From NCBI GenBank assembly GCA_014859445.1, contig JACUUC010000004.1, positions 82,371-146,370 of the forward strand: a stretch of 64,000 nucleotides of DNA. Reading direction: 5' to 3'. Under the pieces are notes generated by a model. The model did no database searches. It was not told where the DNA came from and saw nothing but the letters and a program-made list of their open reading frames with translations. This stretch comes from Bacterioplanes sp. GTDB taxonomy: Bacteria; Pseudomonadota; Gammaproteobacteria; Pseudomonadales; Oceanobacteraceae. Below are positions 17,633 through 26,805 of the stretch, one piece after another. A program made the position numbers and the translations under genes. Position 1 is the stretch's first letter. Every line of letters begins with the position of its first letter.

Positions 17633-20600
17633 TTACTCCGCCACCTGCTCCAGTACGCTTGTATCTTGTACGTTAATACCGTTCAAATTCAGTGGGCTGA
17701 CCGGTGAAAGGAAACTACCAATCTGACCGAAAATCTCAGCAAAGGTCGCTTGAGGATCTGCTGACGAGAATGTTCCGTGATTACTCTCATCAGCTGCGAC
17801 ACGAACTGACACGCGATTTTTCTCAAGCTCGCCAACTGGCGTATCGCCATTAACCACTTCTTCGATTCCCAATTCGCGATCTAATGGTGCCGTACCTGAC
17901 AGGTAAGACTTAGCCGTCGGAACTGCACCAGGTGTTGCACCAACAACCGTCAATGCACCGTCAACAACAGCCACATCATACTTAACTTGGCCTAAGGCAT
18001 GATTTGGCACCACGTTGTCGTTTACTGCGGTATAAGACAACACAGGTAACGCTTGCATGTGTTCAGCACCGGCAAAGTTAATTGGGTCTGCAGAATCAAC
18101 CATGGCTTGAAGTACACTAAAGAACTTCTCTAGATTCGAAGAACCTTGCTCTAAACCAGAAGCATTTAGACCGGGCAAAATGCGAGTTGCACCAATACCT
18201 GGAGAGTTTTCAAGCAACTTAGTCACACCACCACCGGCATTGCCTAAAATCAATGCCTGAATTTTTGGCAAATTGCTGTTATACGCTTGCACCATTGGGT
18301 CGTTGTTTACCGACACAAACGTCGTACCAATAATGCCACCCAGAGAATGGCCAATGAAATACACTTTCGAATCATCGAAGTCCGAGTTTCCGTCCGCATT
18401 TACGTCCAAATCTTTAATGGATGCGTTTAAGTTCATCATATCCAGCACAGTCTGACGCATACCATCACGGGTACGGGCAAAGTTCTGCAAGTTGATATAA
18501 AGGTCGCCCGATGCACCAACGTTAGCCGCATCTTCAGCGGCACCAGCGGCATCTTTAAACACCATTTCAACGTTTGCACCGCCTGGAACGGCCTTACCTA
18601 CATTGTTATGACGTTCGGTGAGATTGGCGAAGAAAGAATCAGGGTTAGCCTGTATCGCACCAGCACGAGCCACTGCGAATGGACTCTTAACTGCTTCAGC
18701 CGTTGGATTACCATTGGCATCAACAGCACCCGCCGCGATGGTATCAACGTTAAAGACCAACCCAGTTGCCGAGGTAGGCCCAACACCATGCATCGCATGA
18801 TCGATGGCCACCATACCCACACACGCTTGGGCTAAGGCATTACCGATCAACACGCCAGCGGTACGGTCAACCGTAATACCGTGTTGGTAAATAACAACTG
18901 GGTAACCATCTGGGAAGTTTGATCTTGCGCAATCCCCATCGTCTACAGGCAGGGTGGCCATAACCGGAATTACGTTATCGCCCAACTTATCAGCGAATGG
19001 GAAACGATAGGTAACGTTGGTTGAACCATTCACATCACGAGGAGCTTGTTCTAAATTAAGCGCAACGGCAGCAGCGTCGCTCGCGGTCCAAGTTCCCAAG
19101 GCAGCATCAGCAATGCCCGCCTCAGCATTCGGTAGATAGTTTGGAATTTCTAAACCACCTTGGTAAATGGTGCCCTTGGAAGAAAGCGCAGTTACCTGTG
19201 CAGCAACAGCTACAGCCTGACTTGGAACATCAACATCAACGTCTGGGCCACCAGCATTAGTCAATGTAGTACCATTGGCAAGTGCATCATCGATTTTGTC
19301 TTGCAAATCTTCATCTGTTATTTCAGGCGTGACCGCCTTCCAATAATCAGTGACATTTTTCGTAATTTCAGCAATAACTCTTGGCGTAATTTGGGCAGTC
19401 AAAAACGCATCATAACTTACAGCAACAGGCGTATTTGGTGCTAAAACAAGCGCTTCAAATGTACGCGATTGAGGCTTATCGACGATGGCGTCAAGGCCTT
19501 CATCTTGACCATTAGCGATGGTTGAAATCAATCCAATGTAATAAGACGGCGAAAGTTGCTCAGATGCCAATAAAACGTCACGCGTTGTACCATCAATAGG
19601 TATAGAAGAACCTGTAGACGCATTAATTTTCAGCGCTGTACCTTGTGCAATTTGCAATAAAGTTCCTGCAGCTGCAGCTTCCGCATCTTCTTGAGAAAGA
19701 CCTCCCACAAGCGCTGTGGCAATCACTTTCTGTGAAATGGCACCTTCGGCCGTCGCAATATTTGGAATCTGGCTCGTCAGAAAGATACCAGGAGCCGCCA
19801 TCGCTTTAAGAACATCCGTAGTACCGCCAGTCGTAAAGCTGTAGCTTAAAATCAGATTGTCCTTAGTCAGGTTGCCATTGGTCGCATTCGCTAAGAAACC
19901 ACCCGCCAACTGCTCCCAACCTTTCACCGCATTACGCACAGGTTGCAAAGCAGGCGATGGCAAACCCAAGTCACCACGCATTAACTCATATTCAGCGGAT
20001 GGGCCGGTTGTGCGGCCATCTGCGCTTTTGATGCCATTAGTCAAAGCAACAAGGTACTTCGTTTTAGGATCTAATGGTTTTTTCGGTAAAATTTGGATGG
20101 CGTGGGTCGCGCCGTCATCCAGTGTGATGTAATTTGCTTCGTAATCGTCCGAAGTAGGCTGATCACCCGCAAATGGGATACCACCTGGAGAATTCGCAAG
20201 AATCGAATCAATATTCAATGCATCAATGTTCGCATTGTCTTCTGCATTGCGTAATTTGATTAAGAACACAGTCTGACCCGCCACAACCGTGCTGGGATCC
20301 AATTCCGCATTAAAATCTAAATAAATAGCGGCTGATGTTGAAAAACCATCCAGCTTATTGATAGCGGTAGTGACTGGCGGTGTGGTATCGGCTGTATCTG
20401 CCGTACCATCAGTCGTTGCTGCGCGTGCGAAAAGCAAATCAATGGCGACAGGCACTTTACCCGATGCTGCCGAAAAAATAGGCGCGACACGATTTGGAGT
20501 GGAGCCTGGCTGGCCTGCTTCCACTGGCGCTAAGTCGATATCATTATTGTGTGTGTCCACACTGCTTATGTTACAGCCGATCAGGCTCGCGGTACTTGCT

Positions 20601-20635
20601 GCGATGGCCAGGCTGAGAAGGGTCTTCTTCACCAT
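17633..20635 (-). CDS. VolA/Pla-1-type outer-membrane lipase lipoprotein
   Basis: A 1000-aa lipoprotein whose signal peptide ends in the lipobox LIGC (lipidated Cys about residue 21). The N-terminal part has Ig-like and bacterial-lipase N-terminal character (LDGFSTSAAIYLDFNAELD). The C-terminal alpha/beta hydrolase carries the nucleophile elbow GHSLGG around residue 762, with candidate Asp and His (DESNHGTF near the end). In Vibrio, VolA is a surface lysophospholipase that frees fatty acids for uptake. AGGTAG lies about 5 nt before the ATG. It heads the operon with DUF1302 and DUF1329. Confidence 0.9.
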   Translation of the reverse strand: MVKKTLLSLAIAASTASLIGCNISSVDTHNNDIDLAPVEAGQPGSTPNRVAPIFSAASGKVPVAIDLLFARAATTDGTADTADTTPPVTTAINKLDGFSTSAAIYLDFNAELDPSTVVAGQTVFLIKLRNAEDNANIDALNIDSILANSPGGIPFAGDQPTSDDYEANYITLDDGATHAIQILPKKPLDPKTKYLVALTNGIKSADGRTTGPSAEYELMRGDLGLPSPALQPVRNAVKGWEQLAGGFLANATNGNLTKDNLILSYSFTTGGTTDVLKAMAAPGIFLTSQIPNIATAEGAISQKVIATALVGGLSQEDAEAAAAGTLLQIAQGTALKINASTGSSIPIDGTTRDVLLASEQLSPSYYIGLISTIANGQDEGLDAIVDKPQSRTFEALVLAPNTPVAVSYDAFLTAQITPRVIAEITKNVTDYWKAVTPEITDEDLQDKIDDALANGTTLTNAGGPDVDVDVPSQAVAVAAQVTALSSKGTIYQGGLEIPNYLPNAEAGIADAALGTWTASDAAAVALNLEQAPRDVNGSTNVTYRFPFADKLGDNVIPVMATLPVDDGDCARSNFPDGYPVVIYQHGITVDRTAGVLIGNALAQACVGMVAIDHAMHGVGPTSATGLVFNVDTIAAGAVDANGNPTAEAVKSPFAVARAGAIQANPDSFFANLTERHNNVGKAVPGGANVEMVFKDAAGAAEDAANVGASGDLYINLQNFARTRDGMRQTVLDMMNLNASIKDLDVNADGNSDFDDSKVYFIGHSLGGIIGTTFVSVNNDPMVQAYNSNLPKIQALILGNAGGGVTKLLENSPGIGATRILPGLNASGLEQGSSNLEKFFSVLQAMVDSADPINFAGAEHMQALPVLSYTAVNDNVVPNHALGQVKYDVAVVDGALTVVGATPGAVPTAKSYLSGTAPLDRELGIEEVVNGDTPVGELEKNRVSVRVAADESNHGTFSSADPQATFAEIFGQIGSFLSPVSPLNLNGINVQDTSVLEQVAE

Positions 20636-20938
20636 ATTGCTACCTATCTGTGTTTATTATGGTTATTGGTGCACTTTAGACGCAGATTCCGTTCTAAAGG
20701 GATGCCACGACTATAATCTGGCAGGGTCGCACCCTCATCACCCGAAAGTATGATTCATTAACCCTTAGTCGCAGTTTTTGTATCGTAACGTAAACTTATT
20801 GCGAGAAATGTGATCGCGTTCGCGTGCCCGACAAACGTTTCGATGCAGGCCTCGATTCTGCTATCATGGCGGCGTTTTTTGACGTTATTTTTGTGGCCGC
20901 TATTTCTGGTTTGGCCCTTCTCTTAAGGAGCGAATGTT
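20636..20938. promoter_or_regulatory. Divergent lipase / thiolase intergenic region with an inverted repeat
   Basis: This 303-bp gene-free stretch holds CTTTAGA (20674-20680) and TCTAAAG (20693-20699), a perfect 7-bp inverted repeat 12 bp apart and about 40 bp upstream of the lipase start, a fitting place for an operator. The thiolase side has AAGGAG 9 nt before its ATG. No recognised FadR or PsrA consensus was found by eye. Confidence 0.4.
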
Positions 20939-22126
20939 ATGTCTCAACAAGATGCGGTAGTGATTGTTGCCGGTGCCCGTACGCCCATGGGCGGTTTTCA
21001 AGGCAGCTTGGCCAGCGTCAGTGCGACCGATTTAGGTGCGATTGCCATTGCCGAAGCGGTTAAACGTGCGGGCATTGATGCCAGTGATGTGCAAGAGGTC
21101 ATCATGGGTAACGTGTTGCCGGCCGGTTTGAAACAAGGCCCTGCGCGCCAAGCCATGCGTAAAGCGGGTTTGCCCGATGCCACGGGCGCAACCACCATCA
21201 ACAAATTGTGCGGCTCGGGCATGAAAGCCACCATGATGGCACACGATGCCATTAAAGCGGGTTCGATTGATGTGGCCGTGGCCGGTGGTATGGAATCTAT
21301 GTCGAATGCGCCGTATGTATTGGAAGGCGTTCGCACCGGTTTTCGTATGGGTGCGGGCAATGCGCCACAAGACCACATGTTCCTCGATGGTTTGCAAGAT
21401 GCCGAAACCGGTAAGCTGATGGGTGCATTCGCGCAAGAAATGGCCGACAAAAAAGGCTATACCCGTGAGCAAATGGACGATTACGCCATTCGTTCATTAA
21501 ATCGCGCCAAGCACGCCATCGAACAAGGATTGAATACCGCCGAAATCGTGCCGGTGACCGTCAGCACACGCAAAGGCGATGTGGTGGTGGATAACGATGA
21601 GCAACCATTCAACGCCAATATCGAGAAAATCCCGACTCTGCGCCCTGCGTTCGCGAAAGATGGCACCATCACGGCGGCGAATGCGTCATCTATTTCTGAC
21701 GGTGCTTCGGCCTTGGTGTTAATGCGTGAAAGCGCTGCAACAGCGAAAGGCTTGCAGCCTGCGGCGCGTATTGTGGCGCATAGCACGCAATCTCAGCATC
21801 CGTCTGAGTTTACCGTTGCTCCTGTGGGTGCCATCGAAAAAGTATTGGCCAAAGCGGGTTGGAGCAAAGACGACGTGGATGTGTTTGAAATCAACGAAGC
21901 CTTTGCCATGGTTACCATGATGCCGATTGATGAACTGCAATTGGATGCCAATAAGGTCAACATTTATGGTGGTGCTTGTGCGCAAGGCCACCCTGTTGGT
22001 TCGACTGGCTCACGCTTGCTGGTGACCTTGATCAACGCATTGCGCAACACCGGTGGTAAAAAAGGCGTTGCGGCCTTGTGTATTGGTGGTGGTGAAGCCA
22101 CGGCCATGGCGATTGAATTGATCTAA
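20939..22126 (+). CDS. Acetyl-CoA acetyltransferase (biosynthetic-type thiolase)
   Basis: A 395-aa thiolase that condenses two acetyl-CoA to acetoacetyl-CoA or does the reverse. It has the acyl-accepting Cys91 in NKLCGSGMKA, the VAGGMESMSNAPY segment, NEAFA, the GGACAQGHPVGSTGSR histidine motif and the second catalytic Cys in CIGGGEA. Length and motifs fit the AtoB/PhaA branch. No phaB or phaC lies nearby, so fatty-acid or ketone metabolism is as likely as polyhydroxyalkanoate synthesis. AAGGAG lies upstream of the ATG. It is divergent from the lipase operon, which may link lipid breakdown and acyl-CoA use. Confidence 0.96.
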   Translation: MSQQDAVVIVAGARTPMGGFQGSLASVSATDLGAIAIAEAVKRAGIDASDVQEVIMGNVLPAGLKQGPARQAMRKAGLPDATGATTINKLCGSGMKATMMAHDAIKAGSIDVAVAGGMESMSNAPYVLEGVRTGFRMGAGNAPQDHMFLDGLQDAETGKLMGAFAQEMADKKGYTREQMDDYAIRSLNRAKHAIEQGLNTAEIVPVTVSTRKGDVVVDNDEQPFNANIEKIPTLRPAFAKDGTITAANASSISDGASALVLMRESAATAKGLQPAARIVAHSTQSQHPSEFTVAPVGAIEKVLAKAGWSKDDVDVFEINEAFAMVTMMPIDELQLDANKVNIYGGACAQGHPVGSTGSRLLVTLINALRNTGGKKGVAALCIGGGEATAMAIELI

Positions 22127-22153
22127 TCGCAACACGGCTTACGCCCTCCCCTT

Positions 22154-22190
22154 AAGCGCCTGCACGGTCAAAACCATGCAGGCGCTTTTC
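22154..22190 (+). terminator. Rho-independent terminator after the thiolase gene
   Basis: AAGCGCCTGCA / TGCAGGCGCTT forms an 11-bp stem with a 12-nt loop and is followed by TTCTTT. Confidence 0.88.
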
Positions 22191-22203
22191 TTTCCTTAAC
22201 GAG

Positions 22204-22218
22204 TGATACTGTATAACA
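22204..22218 (+). promoter_or_regulatory. Candidate Zur box upstream of the His-rich zinc protein
   Basis: TGATACTGTATAACA matches the Zur pattern TGTTATA-N-TATAACA at 11 of 14 defined positions, with the right half perfect. It lies about 29 bp before the start of a DUF2796 (ZrgA-type) gene, a family known to be Zur-controlled. Read by eye. Confidence 0.6.
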
Positions 22219-22246
22219 TTACCTAATCGAATTTTAGGAGAGTGTT

Positions 22247-22861
22247 ATGTCATTCGTTCGTTGTTTCTATACTCGTGTTGCTCGTCCTCTAAGTACACTC
22301 GCACTGATGACCGCATCGACGGCATTGATGGCACAAGAAGCGCACGTGCATGGCGTGGCTCAGGTATTTATTGCGCAAGAAGGCAGCGAGTTGCAATGGG
22401 AGTTCCACACGCCCGCCTATAATCTACTGGGCTTTGAGCATGAACCGCAAAGCGAACATGAGAAAACCAAAATGGCGGAATTGAACTCTCACTTAACCGA
22501 CATGCCTTTATTGCTGTTGGCCAACTGCCATGAACAAGCACGAGAGGTGAGTTTGCCTTGGGGCGAAGCCAAGACGAAGAAAAGCGATCATGCGCACGAT
22601 CACCACAAACATCATCAGCATGACCACAAACATGCCCACAATCACCACCACGGCCACGATCATGAATCTGAGCATCATAACGACCATGCCGATGTCTCGG
22701 TAACGGGCCGTTTTCATTGCAGCCAGCCCGTCGCCAGTGTGGAACTGCCGCTACTCACGCATTTTATTGGCATCGAGCAATTGCAGGTCATTTGGTTTAC
22801 CGACGACGGTCAACGCAGTGAGACGCTGCAACGCCCGACGACTCGGGTCAATTTACGCTAA
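22247..22861 (+). CDS. DUF2796 / ZrgA-family periplasmic zinc-binding protein
   Basis: A 204-aa exported protein with a signal peptide ending LMAQ-EA. The conserved opening AHVHGVAQV and LQWEFHTPAYNLLGFEH are DUF2796 marks. The centre (about residues 112-150) is a His/Asp-rich loop with some 20 histidines, a typical zinc-gathering region, and is followed by VTGRFHCSQPVASVELPLL. In Vibrio (ZrgA) and Pseudomonas the family is zinc-starvation-induced and supports zinc uptake. Neighbouring DUF3299 and ABC genes and the candidate Zur box support the same role. TAGGAG lies 7 nt before the ATG. Confidence 0.93.
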   Translation: MSFVRCFYTRVARPLSTLALMTASTALMAQEAHVHGVAQVFIAQEGSELQWEFHTPAYNLLGFEHEPQSEHEKTKMAELNSHLTDMPLLLLANCHEQAREVSLPWGEAKTKKSDHAHDHHKHHQHDHKHAHNHHHGHDHESEHHNDHADVSVTGRFHCSQPVASVELPLLTHFIGIEQLQVIWFTDDGQRSETLQRPTTRVNLR

Positions 22862-22865
22862 GCGG

Positions 22866-23549
22866 TTATTCGTATTCGGTATAGGGCTCGATGGTATCAA
22901 TCGACATGGCGTATGCCGATTGCGCCACCTCATTCTCGGTCAGCTCGGTTCGCACCACACCGCTGATCCAGACGGGGTCATACAAGTTGTCGATTTGAAA
23001 GCCCGGGGCAAAATTGGCGTGAATGATTTGATTCGGTGGCGGTGGCGGCACATGGATGCAAGCGCCAAAAAACGGCACTAAGAAAAACTCGCTGATGTTT
23101 TGTTCATCATCAAACTCCAGCGGCACCACAAAGCCCGGAATACGCAAGCGCTGACCATCGAATTCGGCTTTGACTTGGGTAGAACGTAACGCTTTGAAAT
23201 ACGGGTGATCGGGGTCTTCGTGTTCGGCAAAGGCATTACCCATTTGTCCGGCAAGTTGGTCTTCGATGGAGCCTTCTTCAATCTCGGCCAAGTAAGCGGG
23301 CGGATTCAGCAAAGCTTCGAGGTCGTCTTCAGGAATCAAGGCCTCCCACGAGACCACAGGCGCTTCGGCCAGTGATGTAGCCTGCTCAAGACGCGCCGTA
23401 TGATGACTGACGTTCACGGTGCTAATGGCACTAGCGGCATGGGCGTTGGCTGAGGTTGCACTGCTGGCTTCGGTTGAGGAGCTATCACCGCACGCGGCCA
23501 GTAACAGCGTACCGAGCAGTATCGGTATGGGGAACAAACGTGTTTTCAT
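22866..23549 (-). CDS. DUF3299 family lipoprotein of the zinc-responsive cluster
   Basis: A 227-aa lipoprotein with lipobox LLAAC. The DUF3299 domain is recognisable by VSWEALIPEDD, RIPGFVVPLEFD, EFFLVPFFGACIHVPPPPPNQ and VWISG. The protein follows DUF2796, ABC ATPase and FtsX-like permease genes in the Zur-regulated Pseudomonas cluster PA4063-PA4066. Here it is inverted: convergent with DUF2796 (4 bp apart) and divergent from the ATPase. Its biochemical task is unknown; the Cys/His/Pro-rich motif could bind metal. Confidence 0.9.
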   Translation of the reverse strand: MKTRLFPIPILLGTLLLAACGDSSSTEASSATSANAHAASAISTVNVSHHTARLEQATSLAEAPVVSWEALIPEDDLEALLNPPAYLAEIEEGSIEDQLAGQMGNAFAEHEDPDHPYFKALRSTQVKAEFDGQRLRIPGFVVPLEFDDEQNISEFFLVPFFGACIHVPPPPPNQIIHANFAPGFQIDNLYDPVWISGVVRTELTENEVAQSAYAMSIDTIEPYTEYE

Positions 23550-23641
23550 GGTGTTCTATCCTATCGCCCAGAAATGCATCGAATAACGTAATGGTGTACG
23601 AAAAACCGTAGCATACCGTTTTTTCAGTAAAGGAGCATGGC

Positions 23642-24337
23642 ATGACGCTCGCAATTGATGTGCACGATGTGCAGTTTGCCTATGACCAGCAAACGGTACT
23701 TTCGATCCCGGCTTGGCAATTGGCGACCCAGCAACGGTGTTTGCTGATGGGGCCATCGGGCAGCGGCAAATCGACGTTGCTGCACTTACTCAGCGGCATG
23801 AGTACACCGCAACAAGGGCGTATTCATGTGCTTGGCCACGACCTGACTGGCATGAGCGCGCGTCAACGTGATCGATTTCGGGCCCAACACTTGGGTTTTA
23901 TCAGTCAGCATTTGTTGTTGCTGCCGTATTTAACGGTATTCGACAACTTGCGCATCAGCGTGTCGTTTGGACAACAACGAGCATCGCATTCGCGTCAGGC
24001 GTTGCGTGATCGTGCCCGACACAGTTTGCAACAATTGCAGCTCGACCCGCTGCTGTTGGATCGTCGTGCCGACCAGCTCAGTGTTGGCCAGCAGCAACGC
24101 GTGGCCATTGCCCGCGCGTTTATCCACCAGCCCGCACTGATCATTGCCGACGAGCCGACATCGGCTCTGGATGATCAGGCGCGCGATGCGTTTTTGACGC
24201 TACTGCATGAACGCTTACAGGAAAGTAACGCCACATTACTGATGGTCAGTCACGATGCGCGCGTGCGGCCTTGGTTTGATCAGTGCGTGCCCCTAACCGA
24301 GCTCAATCGTGCGGCAGGAGGTACACATGCTGCTTAA
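23642..24337 (+). CDS. ABC transporter ATP-binding protein (LolD/MacB type)
   Basis: A 231-aa cytoplasmic ATPase with Walker [10 protein letters not shown] (37-45), a Q-loop near FISQHL, the signature LSVGQQQR, Walker B LIIADEP and the switch histidine in MVSHD. It is of the MacB/LolD class, which works with four-helix mechanotransmitting permeases rather than importers. The next gene is that permease, overlapping by 11 bp. With the DUF2796 and DUF3299 neighbours this matches the zinc-responsive MacB-like cluster of Pseudomonas. AAAGGAG lies 5 nt before the ATG. Confidence 0.95.
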   Translation: MTLAIDVHDVQFAYDQQTVLSIPAWQLATQQRCLLMGPSGSGKSTLLHLLSGMSTPQQGRIHVLGHDLTGMSARQRDRFRAQHLGFISQHLLLLPYLTVFDNLRISVSFGQQRASHSRQALRDRARHSLQQLQLDPLLLDRRADQLSVGQQQRVAIARAFIHQPALIIADEPTSALDDQARDAFLTLLHERLQESNATLLMVSHDARVRPWFDQCVPLTELNRAAGGTHAA

Positions 24338-25565
24338 TACCGCTTGGCAAAGTCTGCGCTATCGTTGGGCCAGCGCCCTGTTAACATTAATTGCCCTGAG
24401 CGTGAGTTGTGTGATTGTGCTGTCGGTGCAGCATTTGCGCCACGAGATTCGTAGCAGTTTCAGCAACAGTGTGTCGGGGGTGGATTTGGTGGTCGGCGCT
24501 CGCACCAGTCAATTGAATTTGTTGCTGTATTCGGTGTTTCGTATTGGTACACCGAGCAACAACATTCGTTGGAGTACCGTTGAAGCCTTGCAACAACGGC
24601 CGGAAATTCGCTGGTTGATTCCGATTTCCTTGGGCGATTCCCACCGCGGCTACCGCGTACTGGGTACCACCGAGGCCTATTTTGAGCATTTTCGTTATGG
24701 CCAACGCCAGCCGTTAAGTTTTCGTCATGGCCAGGGCTGGGAAAACACCCTCGACGTCGTGCTCGGCTACCAAGTGGCGGCGGCTCTGCAATATCAAGTG
24801 GGCGATCAAATTACCCTGTCACATGGGCTGGGTAGCACCAGTTTTAGTCAGCACGATGACCAGCCCTTTACTATTGTCGGTATTTTAGAGCCGACAGGAA
24901 CTCCGGTGGATCAAACACTGCACGTCAGCTTAGCCGCCATTGAAGCCATTCACGTGGGCTGGCAAGACGGCGTTCGTTTGCAACGTGCGCAACTCAACGC
25001 CAACGACATGCCCGAAACATGGCTGCAACCCAAATCGGTCACGGCGGTGTTTATTGGCTTGAACTCACGACTACAAACGTTTCAGTTGCAGCGTCATATC
25101 AATCAATCAACTGCCGAACCATTAATGGCCATTATGCCGGGAGTCGCCCTGAGTGAGTTATGGCAGTTAACCCGCTGGATGGAACAAGCGCTGGCCGCCT
25201 TGGCGGTGTTGGTGGTCGTGGCGGCACTGATCGGCTTGGCCGCCATGTTGCTGGCCGCCATTCATACACGTCAACGCGAAATACAAATCTTACGCACCTT
25301 GGGTGCTCGGCCGTGGTTTGTGGTGCGCCTAATCTGTGCCGAAGCCCTGTTATTGGCAGTGGGGGCTTGTGTGTTAGCCATCACTCTGGCCTCGGCGACT
25401 TTGTACGTACTGAGCCCTTGGTTATTGCAGCATTTGGGTCTGGCCATCAGCGCGACCTTTGCCCCCACTCTGTTATGGCAGGTGTTGGGCGTTACGCTCT
25501 GCGCAGCCTTGTTGATTAGCCTGATTCCGGCGGCGTTTGCCTACCGCATGTCATTGACACGCTGA
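24327..25565 (+). CDS. FtsX/MacB-type ABC permease
   Basis: A 412-aa inner-membrane permease with one N-terminal helix (SALLTLIALSVSCVIVL), a periplasmic domain of about 230 residues, and three C-terminal helices around ALAALAVLVVVAALIGLAAML, ALLLAVGACVLAITLA and LWQVLGVTLCAALLISLI, with the conserved TRQREIQILRTLGARPW coupling segment. This is the MacB/FtsX topology. The ATG at 24327 has CAGGAGG 5 nt upstream and overlaps the ATPase stop, so the pair is translationally coupled. The substrate is unknown. Confidence 0.94.
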   Translation: MLLNTAWQSLRYRWASALLTLIALSVSCVIVLSVQHLRHEIRSSFSNSVSGVDLVVGARTSQLNLLLYSVFRIGTPSNNIRWSTVEALQQRPEIRWLIPISLGDSHRGYRVLGTTEAYFEHFRYGQRQPLSFRHGQGWENTLDVVLGYQVAAALQYQVGDQITLSHGLGSTSFSQHDDQPFTIVGILEPTGTPVDQTLHVSLAAIEAIHVGWQDGVRLQRAQLNANDMPETWLQPKSVTAVFIGLNSRLQTFQLQRHINQSTAEPLMAIMPGVALSELWQLTRWMEQALAALAVLVVVAALIGLAAMLLAAIHTRQREIQILRTLGARPWFVVRLICAEALLLAVGACVLAITLASATLYVLSPWLLQHLGLAISATFAPTLLWQVLGVTLCAALLISLIPAAFAYRMSLTR

Positions 25566-25575
25566 CGATGAATGT

Positions 25576-26805
25576 TTAATGATGCGGCGTTGCGCGGTAC
25601 TGCCACGTAACGCCAACCGCAACGCGATTGCGAGCGCGTTCTGTGCTTTCATCGCGCAGCCATTCCGTTCGTAAGGCCAGTGCATCACGCCATTGCCAGT
25701 GCCAAGCAATGCCATAACGACGCGGTGTGATTTGTTCTGGATTAGCAAGGCCAGACTCCTGCGCCAAGCGCGGTGCCGCCGCACCCACAAGTTGATTGTC
25801 CGTGCGAATATGTTCATAGCGCATGGCGAGCGTGTGTGCTTGCCATTGCCAATACGGCTGAACCGTTAACGTTTGCTGAGTGGCTTGCAAATTCGCCTGA
25901 CGAATCCCATCGTGCACCACACCGTCCAACTCAGCGTCGATCATTTCCAGCTCAAGCCCGACACGACCATGCGCCAAGGCATCAAACCGCAGGTCGGCAT
26001 ACACACCGGCTAAGCGCGTATCGCCGGTATAACGCACATCCGCAAACAAGGGTGCTGTCTGCCCTGGTGGTGCGATGGGCGTATGTTGGTGCCCACCACC
26101 ATAACGATGATCTGCGCGTGCTTGTGCACTGGCTTCATACCACCAGCCCCCCACCAGCGCGTGCCACAAGGTGGTTTGTAACTGATAACGCGCAAACACG
26201 TCCCAAGCGCCTGCATTGCTGTGATCTGTGGCAGGAAAAGCCTTTCCGCGCCACCCTTCCAGCCCCACGCTCCAGCCTTTTGTTTCATGCAACCATACGC
26301 GCACACCTTCATCATGCAGATGGCGACCAAACAAAACATCATGAGCCAAATCGGCATCGGCAAACCAACGATCTTTGGCATGCCGTGCCAAACGCGGTGA
26401 AAACATGCCCGACATTTGTCCTATTTCGGCCACCCAAGGGCCGTTTTCTTGGCAGCACATGACGCCAACGTAAGCATGTTCCAGCGCCACACTGGCGTGT
26501 TCGCCATCGCCAGCATGACTGGCCAACGCCATCACACCATACGTATTCGCATCGAATCGATAAGCGAGGCCGAGGGTCGCTTCTTCTACCACGACGCCCT
26601 GTCGAGCAGGGTATGCGTGCCCGCCCATCAAGGTACCGGGCACTTGCCAAAATTGGTACTCATCCACCACATTCGCTGAACGCCAATTGGCCACCACACT
26701 GAAATCGACATTCAAACCCGACTGAGTTTGAGGAATTTGATGGGCATAACCCTGAACAGACCAACATGCCAACACGGGCAACAACCATTTCATATCGACT
26801 CTCAT
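25576..26805 (-). CDS. Outer-membrane barrel-like protein of the MbnP/MbnH operon
   Basis: A 409-aa protein with a signal peptide (WLLPVLACWSVQGYAHQ). The body is rich in amphipathic strands and Trp/His/Tyr, for example ATLGLAYRFDANTYGVMAL and RVGLELEMIDAE, and the end is VAVGVTWQYRATPHH. It reads as a porin-like outer-membrane protein, and a comparable gene often follows MbnH-type cytochromes. Its ATG shares ATGA with the MbnH-like stop. A second in-frame ATG four codons on has a GAGAG site and is an alternative start. Histidines are frequent, including a HRYGGGHQHTPIAPPG loop. The family was not recognised with certainty. Confidence 0.7.
   Translation of the reverse strand: MRVDMKWLLPVLACWSVQGYAHQIPQTQSGLNVDFSVVANWRSANVVDEYQFWQVPGTLMGGHAYPARQGVVVEEATLGLAYRFDANTYGVMALASHAGDGEHASVALEHAYVGVMCCQENGPWVAEIGQMSGMFSPRLARHAKDRWFADADLAHDVLFGRHLHDEGVRVWLHETKGWSVGLEGWRGKAFPATDHSNAGAWDVFARYQLQTTLWHALVGGWWYEASAQARADHRYGGGHQHTPIAPPGQTAPLFADVRYTGDTRLAGVYADLRFDALAHGRVGLELEMIDAELDGVVHDGIRQANLQATQQTLTVQPYWQWQAHTLAMRYEHIRTDNQLVGAAAPRLAQESGLANPEQITPRRYGIAWHWQWRDALALRTEWLRDESTERARNRVAVGVTWQYRATPHH

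Noticed and set aside
20824..21063. 79-aa frame overlapping the thiolase start
   Set aside because: It runs out of frame into the thiolase, with no family match; the thiolase ATG has a better ribosome site.
23550..23641. Second Zur box between DUF3299 and the ABC ATPase
   Set aside because: GAATAACG is at best a half-site; the other half does not match.
25773..26462. 229-aa open frame on the + strand
   Set aside because: It is the antisense shadow of the well-supported barrel-like gene at 25576-26805 and has no signal, motif or ribosome site.
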